Assembly (NCBI RefSeq): GCF_000974985.2
Contig: NZ_LAVA02000038.1
Coordinates: forward strand, 1 to 64,000
Reading direction: 5' to 3'
DNA length: 64,000 nt
Source: Streptomyces mangrovisoli
GTDB lineage: Bacteria; Actinomycetota; Actinomycetes; Streptomycetales; Streptomycetaceae
Positions 23,087 through 30,275 of this stretch are shown here, in pieces. Under the pieces are notes generated by a model, which did no database searches, was not told where the DNA came from, and was given only the letters and a program-made list of their open reading frames with translations. How positions within the stretch are numbered: position 1 is the stretch's first letter; every line of letters starts with the position of its first letter. The translations under genes were made by a program, and so were the position numbers.

Positions 23087-24451
23087 GTGACACGACCGAG
23101 GATCCTGGTGGTTGGCGCCGGCTTCGCAGGAGTGGAGTGCGTCCGCCGGCTGGAGCGGAAGCTCGCTCCCGACGAAGCGGACGTCACCCTGGTGACGCCG
23201 TTCGCCTACCAGCTCTATCTGCCACTGCTGCCCCAGGTCGCCTCCGGCGTCCTGACCCCCCAGTCGATCGCCCTGTCCCTGCGCCGCAGCCGCAAGTACC
23301 GCACCCGGATCATCCCGGGCGGCGCCATCGGCGTGGACCTGAAGGCCAAGGTCTGCGTCATCCGCACCATCACCGACGAGACGCTGAACGAGCCCTACGA
23401 CTACATCGTGCTGGCGCCGGGCAGCGTGACCCGCACCTTCGACATCCCGGGCCTGACGGACCACGCCTACGGGATGAAGACGCTGGCCGAGGCCGCCTAC
23501 GTCCGCGACCACGTGATCTCCCAGCTCGACCTGGCCGACGCCAGCACCGACCCCGCCGAGCGCGCCTCACGGCTCCAGTTCGTGGTGGTCGGCGGCGGCT
23601 ACGCGGGCACCGAGACCGCCGCCTGCCTGCAACGCCTCACGCACGCCGCCGTCAAGCGCTATCCGCGCCTGGACCCCGCGCTCATCAAGTGGCATCTGAT
23701 CGACATCGCGCCGAAGCTGATGCCGGAGCTGGGCGACAAGCTCGGCCGCAGCGCCCAGGAGATCCTCCGCAAGCGCGGCATCGACATCTCCCTCGGGGTC
23801 TCCATCGAGAAGGCGGCCGCCGAGGAGGTCACCTTCACCGACGGGCGCGTGGTGCCGACCCGGACCCTGATCTGGACGGCCGGCGTGGTCGCCAGCCCGC
23901 TGATCGCGACGCTCGGCGCGGAGACCGTGCGCGGCCGGCTCGCGGTGACCGACAAGATGAACCTGCCCGGCCACGACGGCGTCTTCGCGCTCGGCGACGC
24001 CGCCGCCGTGCCCGACGTCGCCAAGGGCCAGGACGGCGCGGTCTGCCCGCCCACCGCGCAGCACGCCATGCGCCAGGGCCCCAAGGTCGCCGACAACGTC
24101 ATCGCGACCCTGCGCCACCAGCCGCTCGAGCCGTACGTGCACAAGGATCTCGGGCTCGTCGTCGACCTCGGCGGCAAGGACGCGGTGTCCAAGCCGCTCG
24201 GGATCGAGCTGCACGGACTGCCCGCCCAGGCCGTCGCCCGCGGCTACCACTGGTCGGCGCTGCGCACGAACGTGGCGAAGATCCGCGTGCTGACCAACTG
24301 GACGCTCAACGCGCTGGCCGGGGACGATTTCGTACGCACCGGATTCCAGGCCCGCAAGGCGGCCAAGCTGAAGGACTTCGAGTACACGGACACGTACATG
24401 ACGCCCGATCAGGTGCGGGAGCACGTGGAGGGCCTCAAGCCCCTGGAGTAG
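23087..24451 (+). CDS. ndh: Type II NADH dehydrogenase (NDH-2 family)
   Basis: A 454-residue FAD-dependent, non-proton-pumping NADH:quinone oxidoreductase of the respiratory chain, peripheral on the inner face of the membrane. The FAD motif VVGAGFAGVE is at residues 6-15, the NADH motif VVVGGGYAGTE at about 165-175, and GVFALGDAA near 303. The C-terminal region (NWTLNALAGDDFVR) is amphipathic, as in membrane-bound NDH-2. The GTG at 23087 is chosen over upstream in-frame codons because the FAD motif begins five residues in and GGGAAG precedes it. A ferredoxin- or other quinone-reductase role cannot be excluded from sequence alone. Confidence 0.88.
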   Translation: MTRPRILVVGAGFAGVECVRRLERKLAPDEADVTLVTPFAYQLYLPLLPQVASGVLTPQSIALSLRRSRKYRTRIIPGGAIGVDLKAKVCVIRTITDETLNEPYDYIVLAPGSVTRTFDIPGLTDHAYGMKTLAEAAYVRDHVISQLDLADASTDPAERASRLQFVVVGGGYAGTETAACLQRLTHAAVKRYPRLDPALIKWHLIDIAPKLMPELGDKLGRSAQEILRKRGIDISLGVSIEKAAAEEVTFTDGRVVPTRTLIWTAGVVASPLIATLGAETVRGRLAVTDKMNLPGHDGVFALGDAAAVPDVAKGQDGAVCPPTAQHAMRQGPKVADNVIATLRHQPLEPYVHKDLGLVVDLGGKDAVSKPLGIELHGLPAQAVARGYHWSALRTNVAKIRVLTNWTLNALAGDDFVRTGFQARKAAKLKDFEYTDTYMTPDQVREHVEGLKPLE

Positions 24452-24473
24452 GGCCGTACGGGCGCAGGAACGA

Positions 24474-24514
24474 CGTGACCGGAACGGCGCCCCCGCGGTG
24501 CCGGTCCGGTCACG
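24474..24514 (+). terminator. Hairpin after ndh
   Basis: CGTGACCGGA (24474-24483) pairs perfectly with TCCGGTCACG (24505-24514). An outer GGGCCGT/ACGGCCC pair (24451-24457 with 24512-24518) offers an extended alternative. No T-run follows, which is common for Streptomyces transcript ends. Confidence 0.4.
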
Positions 24515-24574
24515 GCCCGTGCGTGCCATGCTGGCAGGGATCACGACGGGTGGCGGAAGAGAGAGTACGGCGGC

Positions 24575-26896
24575 GTGGGTACAGCGGCACGACGGCGGGC
24601 GGATCTCCTCGACCGGTTCGCGGCGTCCGACCCCGGACTGCTGCGGCTCGCGGCCGGGGCGCGCACGGCCTTCGCCATCGGGCTGAGCCTCGCGGTCCTG
24701 GCGCTGGCCGGCGCGGACATCCCGCACATGGTGGCGGGCGCCATGTCCGGGATGGTGGCCACCTTCGCGATCCGCGAGAAGCAGCCCGCGCAGCAGGCCC
24801 GCACGCTCGCGTGCGGACTGCCGGTGGCGCTCGCGTCGGTGACGATCGGGGCGCTGCTCCACGCCCACCCCCTGCTGAGCGACCTGGTCTTCGTCGTGCT
24901 GATCTTCTGCGCGGTCTACGCCCGGCGGTACGGCGACCGGGGCACCGCGCTCGGGATGATCGCCTTCCAGTTCTACTTCGTGTCGCTGTTCGTCAGAGCG
25001 AGCCCGCCGACGCTGCCCCAGCTGTACGCCGCCATCACGATCGCGTTCGCCACCAGCGCGCTGGCCCGCTTCCTGCTGGTCCCGCAGTCCCCCGTGCTCA
25101 CCCTGTACCGGCTGCGGCGGGCCTTCCGGGCGCGGCTCGCGCAGCTCGTCGCGGCGCAGGAGGAGCTGCTCGTCGCGGGCCCCGACGACGTGGAGAAGGT
25201 GCTGGCCCAGGTCCGCAGCGGGACGGCCCGGCTGCACGAGAGCGCCCTGATGATCCAGGGCCGGCTGGAGGACGGCGCCACGCACCCGGAGCTGGCGCGG
25301 CTGGTGCAGCGCCGGGTCGCGGACGCCGAGATCGCCTCCGAGCGGCTCGGGCTGCTGCTGGTCAGGGTGCGCAGCGCCGAGCACGCCGACACGCTCACCC
25401 TGCACCTGCCGGGCGCGCCGATGCCCGCCGCGCGGCGGGAACCGGTGCGCGACGCCTCGGTCGAGCTGCTGCGCCGCGACCTGGAGGCGCTGCGGCTGCT
25501 GGTGCTGCGGCCCGTCGCCGACGACGCCGGCACCGCGCTCGCCCAGGTGCGCAACCGGCTGCTCGGCTACCGCGAGGAGGAGAACCTGCCCGACGCGCCC
25601 GTCGCCGTGCAGGACGTGTGCCGCGGCGTCGGCGAGGCCGCCCGCGCGGTGCTGGGCCTGCGGATCGCCCTGGACGGCCCGCAGGACGAGTCCGACGACT
25701 CGCCCGCCACCGCCCGGTCCCGGGAGGAGCTGGACGCCGAGGACGTGGCCATCGCGCTGGAGGAGGACGACACGGAGGAGGCCCCCGAGCCGACCGGCCT
25801 GCAGCGGCCGACCACCCGGGCGGCCGTGCAGGTGTCGGTGGGATCGGCGCTGGCGATCGTGGGCGGCGAGCTGCTCTCCCCCAACCGCTGGTACTGGGCC
25901 GTGCTCACCTGCTGGATCGTCTTCCTCAACACCGCCTCCACCGGGGAGATCCTGGTCAAGGGCTCCCGCCGGGTGCTGGGCACGGTCCTCGGCGTGATCG
26001 CGGGCATCGGCCTGGCCGCGGTGGTCGGGCAGCACACGTACACCGCGTTCGGGCTGATGCTGCTGTGCGTCTTCGCGATGTTCTACTCGGCGCCGAAGTC
26101 GTACACGCTCATGTCGTTCTTCGTCACCGCGTCGCTCGGGCTGCAGTACACGCTGCTCAACACGTACAGCACGTCCGTCCTCCTGGTGCGTATCGAGGAG
26201 ACGGTGCTCGGCGCGACCTGCGGTGTCATCGCGGCGGCGCTGGTGCTGCCGGTGCGCACGGACCGCCGGACGAACGAGCTGCTGGTGACCGTGCTCGACC
26301 GGCTCGCCGACGTCACCGGGGCCGCGTTGGACCAGCTCAGCGGCGATCCTCCGGGCGCCCTGGTGGAGCAGGCGCGGGACCTGGACAAGGCGCTGGCCGA
26401 TCTGCGGGCCTCCGCGAAGCCGCTGACGCACCCCGTCAACCCGCTGCGCGGCCGCCGCAACACGGCCCAGTACGTGGTGGCGCTCCTGGAGACCTGTGCC
26501 TACCACGCGCGCGCCCTGGCCGCCACGGCCGAACTGCTGCCGAGCAATCCGTCGATCGCGGCGGATCCGCGGCTGCGCGGCGCGGGCGAGCGGATCGTGC
26601 GCAACATCGGCACGATCGCCGCGCATGTCGCCGACGAGAACGAGCAGGGGACGCTGGAGTCCGGCCCGAGCATCGCCGCGCTGCTCGAGCCCGGCAGCTA
26701 CCACGCGCCGCGCTACGGCCGCGTCACCGACCGTGTCCTACGGCATCTCCAGCGCCTCGACGAGGCGGTGACGGGTCTGGCCCGGCCCCTGGGCGTACGC
26801 CTGGCCGATCCGGAGGACACGGGGCGGCAGACGCGCTCGGGCAAGGACGGGGCGGCCGAGGGGCGCGGGGAGCCGAAGGGGGCGACGGCTTCGTAG
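24575..26896 (+). CDS. FUSC-family integral membrane protein
   Basis: A 773-residue protein with two hydrophobic blocks separated by a long soluble region, the layout of FUSC/YccS/aromatic-acid-exporter-like proteins. The first block (about 25-170) has four to six segments and the second (about 415-560) includes GGELLSPNRWYWAVLTCW, a typical FUSC_2 motif. The middle (about 180-410) is helical and ends in an acidic stretch (EDVAIALEEDDTEE). The C-terminal soluble region is also helical. The GTG start is inferred from the reading frame; GGCGGAAGAGAG upstream is a plausible ribosome site. The transported compound is unknown. Confidence 0.82.
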   Translation: MGTAARRRADLLDRFAASDPGLLRLAAGARTAFAIGLSLAVLALAGADIPHMVAGAMSGMVATFAIREKQPAQQARTLACGLPVALASVTIGALLHAHPLLSDLVFVVLIFCAVYARRYGDRGTALGMIAFQFYFVSLFVRASPPTLPQLYAAITIAFATSALARFLLVPQSPVLTLYRLRRAFRARLAQLVAAQEELLVAGPDDVEKVLAQVRSGTARLHESALMIQGRLEDGATHPELARLVQRRVADAEIASERLGLLLVRVRSAEHADTLTLHLPGAPMPAARREPVRDASVELLRRDLEALRLLVLRPVADDAGTALAQVRNRLLGYREEENLPDAPVAVQDVCRGVGEAARAVLGLRIALDGPQDESDDSPATARSREELDAEDVAIALEEDDTEEAPEPTGLQRPTTRAAVQVSVGSALAIVGGELLSPNRWYWAVLTCWIVFLNTASTGEILVKGSRRVLGTVLGVIAGIGLAAVVGQHTYTAFGLMLLCVFAMFYSAPKSYTLMSFFVTASLGLQYTLLNTYSTSVLLVRIEETVLGATCGVIAAALVLPVRTDRRTNELLVTVLDRLADVTGAALDQLSGDPPGALVEQARDLDKALADLRASAKPLTHPVNPLRGRRNTAQYVVALLETCAYHARALAATAELLPSNPSIAADPRLRGAGERIVRNIGTIAAHVADENEQGTLESGPSIAALLEPGSYHAPRYGRVTDRVLRHLQRLDEAVTGLARPLGVRLADPEDTGRQTRSGKDGAAEGRGEPKGATAS

Positions 26897-26898
26897 GC

Positions 26899-26961
26899 GC
26901 CGTGGCCGCCGTGGACGCCGTAGACGCCGTGGCCGCCGTAGCCGCCGTAGCCGCCGTAGGC
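26899..26961. repeat. Tandem repeat, 9 bp x 7
   Basis: Seven consecutive 9-bp units of consensus GCCGT(A/G)G(A/C)C begin two bases after the FUSC stop codon. They lie in the spacer before the convergent hypothetical gene. On the reverse strand they would read as Gly/Tyr-rich repeats, but no gene is supported there. Confidence 0.85.
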
Positions 26962-27168
26962 CATCGCAGGCGTCGTAGGGCCGCTCCGGTCGTCCCGTCG
27001 GGGGCCCGCGCCGGTCCCCGGACATCGGGCGCCCGTCCCGGGCACGGAGCGGGCGGCCGGGACGGGCGGTGGGCGGCCTGGACGCCGGGCCGGCGGCCGG
27101 GACGCGGCGGGACGGGCGGGACCGGAGGCGCCGGGCGCGCCGGAACGGGGCGCGGACGGGCGGGGCGG

Positions 27169-27606
27169 TCAGAGGTCGGTCGGGAGGTCGCTCGCCTCGG
27201 CGATGCCGCGCAGCGTCTCGTCGTCGCGGTGCCGCTGGTCGATGCACTCGGCGATCTCCCGGCGCCGATCGGGGTCGGCGGCGCTCTCCGCGTCGGTGAC
27301 GACCCTGGTCGGCCCGGTCTCCTCGGTGTCGATCTCGATCACCACGTTGTCGAGACGGCCGGTCAGCGCGGTCGCCACGACCAGCGCGGCCTCGTCGCGT
27401 ATCTCCTGGGGGATGGCCGGGTCGGAGGCGTCCTCCAGACCGAACTCGGCCGCCTCCGGTTTCTGGTCCATGACGGCCCGCAACGTCGGGCCGACCAGGC
27501 GGAGCAGGAGTTCGTAGTCCTCCGGGCTCATCCGCAGGCGCAGCAGGTCGAGGTGGACGCGGACCGGCTCGTCGCCCTCGGGCAGTGGTTGGTCCATTTC
27601 GCTCAT
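27169..27606 (-). CDS. Hypothetical acidic protein (145 aa)
   Basis: No family was recognised. The protein is rich in Asp/Glu with Arg (for example ECIDQRHRDDETLRG) and carries no signal peptide or membrane segment, so it is probably a soluble cytoplasmic protein. The ATG at 27606 is preferred because GGGGGAA lies about ten bases upstream; in-frame ATGs at 27615 and 27597 are alternatives. It lies 52 bases downstream of the DUF1206 gene in the same orientation and may be co-transcribed with it. Confidence 0.65.
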   Translation of the reverse strand: MSEMDQPLPEGDEPVRVHLDLLRLRMSPEDYELLLRLVGPTLRAVMDQKPEAAEFGLEDASDPAIPQEIRDEAALVVATALTGRLDNVVIEIDTEETGPTRVVTDAESAADPDRRREIAECIDQRHRDDETLRGIAEASDLPTDL

Positions 27607-27658
27607 CTTCCGCATGTTCCCCCATCTGCCCGTCGTGCACCCGTCGGCGGCGACGTCC

Positions 27659-28492
27659 TCAGACCCGGCGCCAGCGGGCCAGCGCGAAGGAGAACAGCCC
27701 GAAGAGCACCAGGCCGGCCGCCACACACGCCAGCAGCCACGGGCCCATCGGCAGCTCCGCGAAGGTCCGCAGGGTGTCGTCGAGGCCCTTCGCCCGGTCG
27801 GGCGAATAATCGACCGCCGCACGCACCGCGAAACAGCCCGCGGTGGCGAACACCAGGCCGCGTGCCGCGCCGCCGCCCACGCCGGTCACGTCCACGGCCC
27901 GGCGTTGCCGCCGCGTCATCTCGCCGAGGCGCAACTTGTCGTGGTAGTAGCGCCGCACGGCACGGGCGCCCACCCACACCCCGGCCACGACGATGCCGGC
28001 GCCCGCCAGGCCGACGAGCCACTGGCCGCCCGGCAGGGCCAGCGCGCGTGCCGTCATGTCACGGGACTGCGCGTCGCTGGACCGGTTGCCGCCGCCGGAG
28101 CCGGCCGCGAAGGACAGCACGGAGAAGGCGACGGAGCAGTAGAACACGCACCGCACGGCGGCCAGCAGCCGCTTGCGGGCCTTGCGGCCGTCCTCGCCGG
28201 CGGACCCGAAGGCCACCTCGGACAGCCGCCACAGGGCCATGCCGCACACTCCGACACCCAGGGCCCACAGCAGGACCGAGCCGAACGGCCGGCGGGACAG
28301 TTCCTCCAGCGCGCCGCTGCGGTCGGCCTGCTTGCCGTGGTCCCCGAAGGCGACCTGGAGGGCGAGGGTCCCCACCAGCAGATAGATCACGCCCCGGGCG
28401 GCGAGTCCCGCCCGGGCCGCCCCCTTGGTCATCGGGCCCGCCGCGCGGCGGGCCCGGACACGGCCGCTACGGGCCGCCACTGTCGCGTTCAT
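27659..28492 (-). CDS. DUF1206 integral membrane protein
   Basis: A 277-residue protein with about six membrane segments arranged as three related two-helix units, each opening with a G(A/V)(A/I)ARG(V/L)(I/V)(Y/F)-like motif (ARGVIYLLVG, ARALALPGGQWLVG region, ARGLVFATAG), as in the DUF1206 family. The function is unknown; such proteins are common in actinobacteria. The ATG at 28492 has GGGAGG six bases upstream and removes an unsupported in-frame extension. Basic residues at the N-terminus fit a cytoplasmic start. Confidence 0.85.
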   Translation of the reverse strand: MNATVAARSGRVRARRAAGPMTKGAARAGLAARGVIYLLVGTLALQVAFGDHGKQADRSGALEELSRRPFGSVLLWALGVGVCGMALWRLSEVAFGSAGEDGRKARKRLLAAVRCVFYCSVAFSVLSFAAGSGGGNRSSDAQSRDMTARALALPGGQWLVGLAGAGIVVAGVWVGARAVRRYYHDKLRLGEMTRRQRRAVDVTGVGGGAARGLVFATAGCFAVRAAVDYSPDRAKGLDDTLRTFAELPMGPWLLACVAAGLVLFGLFSFALARWRRV

Positions 28493-28588
28493 CTCCGACC
28501 TCCCGGCGTCCCGGATGCCCTGAGGCGCCGGGAACACGCCGCGGGTGACGCGGGCCCCGGAGCCGGCGGACCGCTCCCGGCGCGGCGC

Positions 28589-28822
28589 TCACCGGGCGGC
28601 GCTGCGGGCCAGCGGGGCGGGCTCCGCCGTGGCGGCCACCCGGTCGCGCGCCGTGGCCACGGCCACGGTCACGTCACGGGTGCCGGTGGACACGCAGAGG
28701 GTGTACTCCAGGTCGCGCAGCCGCGCCTGGGCGGCGTCGGCGCCGTCCTCGGGGCGCAGGGCGTCGTACTCGTCGAGGAGCCTGCGCAGGAACGCGGGAT
28801 GGGGCATCAGCACGGGAAACAA
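28589..28822 (-). CDS. DUF5133-type small protein, probable TTG start
   Basis: A short protein of the Streptomyces DUF5133 type: LMPHPAFLRRLLDEYDAL at the N-terminus and LEYTLCVSTGTRDVTVAVATAR in the core. The best ribosome site, AGGAGGG at 28831-28837, is eight bases from a TTG at 28822, giving 77 residues. Homologues usually begin at the ML-P-HP motif, equivalent to the GTG at 28813, but that would leave a 17-base gap from the ribosome site. Function unknown. It is oriented with the DUF1206 gene, about 96 bases upstream of it. Confidence 0.7.
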   Translation of the reverse strand: MFPVLMPHPAFLRRLLDEYDALRPEDGADAAQARLRDLEYTLCVSTGTRDVTVAVATARDRVAATAEPAPLARSAAR

Positions 28823-29064
28823 GGAAAAGTCCCTCCTGAACGGTGGATCAGGGGTGTCGCCGCGGAGGGGCCGGGGCCGGACCTCGCGCGTCGTCGCACG
28901 GCCGCCCCCCCTCCTGGCGCGCCTCCGGTCCGGAGCGCGAGACCCGCCTGCCCGGTACGTGCGCGTGCAAACATCCGGCGCGGATGAGCGGCGTGTGCAC
29001 GGCGCGTCGCACGGGGTGCGCGCGCGGCGCCATCCCGGCGCGTCTTCGGGGTAGCCGTACAGGC

Positions 29065-29286
29065 ATGACGGTTGTCGTGGACTCGGACGAACTGGTACGG
29101 CGGATGCAGCGGGCACGGGCCCGCGCGCTGGCGGAGCGCCAGGTGTGGCGGACCCGCCGGGAGGAGGCCCAGGCCGCCGACCCGGCCGCGGCGCGCGAGG
29201 CGGAGATCCGGACGGTGGCGTACGACTCGGTGCTGGTCATCCTGGACGAGATCCTGACGCCGGGGAGTTCGGCGCCGGGAAACTAG
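29065..29286 (+). CDS. Hypothetical small helical protein (73 aa)
   Basis: The product is charged and probably one long helix or coiled coil (ELVRRMQRARARALAERQVW, then EAEIRTVAYDSVLVILDEIL). No family was recognised with confidence. The ATG at 29065 has only a weak AGG upstream. Codon bias and the conserved-looking C-terminal half support a real gene. The last codons lie inside a 21-bp sequence that is repeated just beyond the stop. Confidence 0.6.
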   Translation: MTVVVDSDELVRRMQRARARALAERQVWRTRREEAQAADPAAAREAEIRTVAYDSVLVILDEILTPGSSAPGN

Positions 29287-29313
29287 CCGGGCGCCGGGGA
29301 GTTCGGCGCCGGG
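29259..29313. repeat. 21-bp direct duplication spanning a stop codon
   Basis: A 21-bp sequence (positions 29259-29279) recurs identically at 29293-29313, 34 bp later. The first copy encodes the last residues of the 73-residue protein and the second lies beyond its TAG, so the duplication did not extend the protein. Confidence 0.8.
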
Positions 29314-29390
29314 GCACTGACGGTGAGACAGGTCACGTGACGCAGGGGGTGCGCACGCGTCGGGCCCGGATGGTTTATCGTTCACTCATA

Positions 29391-29475
29391 CGTGGTCACG
29401 GGGTCGACCGGAACCGTCCTTCGTGTGCCACCGCTTACGGCCCTGGCTGGTCTCCCCCGTCCAGCCAGGGCTTTT
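29391..29475 (+). ncRNA. Candidate small RNA, two hairpins ending in an intrinsic terminator
   Basis: In a gap of about 320 bases, the sequence folds into two hairpins. The first pairs GTGG (29392-29395) with CCAC (29428-29431) and CACG (29397-29400) with CGTG (29422-29425). The second is an 11-bp perfect stem (29440-29450 with 29461-29471) followed by TTTT. The A+T-richer GGTTTATCGTTCACTCATAC just upstream could be a promoter. Nothing coding fits. It could be an independent small RNA or a 5' leader with early termination for the downstream cNMP-domain gene. Confidence 0.5.
29440..29475 (+). terminator. Intrinsic terminator
   Basis: GCCCTGGCTGG and CCAGCCAGGGC form an 11-bp perfect stem around a ten-base C-rich loop, followed by TTTT. 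This is the strongest textbook-type terminator in the window. Confidence 0.8.
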
Positions 29476-29609
29476 CCATGCCCGGAGGCGACGGGACGGG
29501 GCCGGATGCGCGGTCCGGGATCCCCCGAGGTGCCCGGTGCGGCGGCAGCGGCTGAAATAGGCGTAGGGAAAACACACCGGCACCGACCACCGGCGAGGAG
29601 CCCTGCGCG

Positions 29610-30065
29610 ATGACCAAAGCGATCAAACTGCTGACCGCCCTCCCGCAAGTGCAGCGTGAGCGCCTGATGGAACTGGCGAAGGAGGTCTCCTTCCCGGAGG
29701 ACACCCGGATCTTCGAGGCCGGCGGCAACGCCGACCGCTTCTGGGTGATCCGCTCCGGCGCGGTCTCCCTCGACCAGCAGGTCACGCCGACCCAGCGGGT
29801 CACGGTGGCCAGTCTCGGGGCGGGCGACCTGCTCGGCTGGTCGTGGCTGTTCCCGCCGTACCAGTGGGACTTCGGCGCGGTGGCCTTCAGCCAGGTGCGG
29901 GCGTACGAGTTCGACGCCTCGGCCGTGCTCGCGGTGTGCGTGGAGGACCCGCTGCTGGGTCTGTCGGTGGTGCGCACGGTCGCCGAGATCCTCGCCCACC
30001 GCCTGGAGACCACGCGGGGCAAGCTCATGGAGCAGTACTCGTCGCGCGGGAGGAGCGTCATCTAG
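29610..30065 (+). CDS. Stand-alone cyclic-nucleotide-binding domain protein
   Basis: A 151-residue protein consisting of a single CRP-like cNMP-binding beta-roll (about 15-130; EAGGNADRFWVIRSGAVSLD, GAGDLLGWSWLFPP) and one C-terminal helix. There is no helix-turn-helix, so it is not a CRP-type transcription factor. The phosphate-binding cassette is atypical (LGWSWL replaces the usual GE-R-S pattern), so cyclic nucleotide binding is doubtful. The ATG at 29610 follows CGAGGAG. It sits directly after the candidate RNA and its terminator, so that leader could control it. Confidence 0.82.
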   Translation: MTKAIKLLTALPQVQRERLMELAKEVSFPEDTRIFEAGGNADRFWVIRSGAVSLDQQVTPTQRVTVASLGAGDLLGWSWLFPPYQWDFGAVAFSQVRAYEFDASAVLAVCVEDPLLGLSVVRTVAEILAHRLETTRGKLMEQYSSRGRSVI

Positions 30066-30076
30066 GGCCGGACGTG

Positions 30077-30148
30077 CCTCGGGGCCCGGAGCCCTTGGAA
30101 ACCCAGGGCCCCGAGGTCCTTTCGGTGCTTCAGGGCCCCGAGGTCCTT
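30077..30148 (+). terminator. Hairpin with duplicated 3' arm after the cNMP-domain gene
   Basis: CCTCGGGGCCC (30077-30087) pairs perfectly over 11 bp with GGGCCCCGAGG (30106-30116), followed by TCCTTT. The 3' arm is part of an 18-bp direct repeat (30104-30121 and 30131-30148, 27-bp period), so a second, mutually exclusive hairpin can form. Confidence 0.6.
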
Positions 30149-30275
30149 GCGGCGCCTCAGGCCGCGGGTGGGGGGTTGCCACCGCCGGAAGACGCGCGGC
30201 GCGGCGGGCCCTGGTGGGCTCGCCGCGCCGCGCGTTCGCCGGTACCGGTAGCTGTGCCGGTGCTGGTGCCGGTGC

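Noticed and set aside
26713..27045. A reverse-strand frame encoding Gly/Tyr-rich repeats
   Set aside because: It is created by the 9-bp tandem repeat and continues antisense into the FUSC gene.
22846..28548. A 1900-codon forward open frame across ndh, the FUSC gene and the DUF1206 region
   Set aside because: It is another frame of secure genes, partly antisense to others, with Arg/Ala/Gly-rich composition and no domain.
29391..29475. Assignment to the actinobacterial 6C RNA family
   Set aside because: Only the second loop is C-rich (five C); the family needs C-runs of at least six in both hairpin loops.
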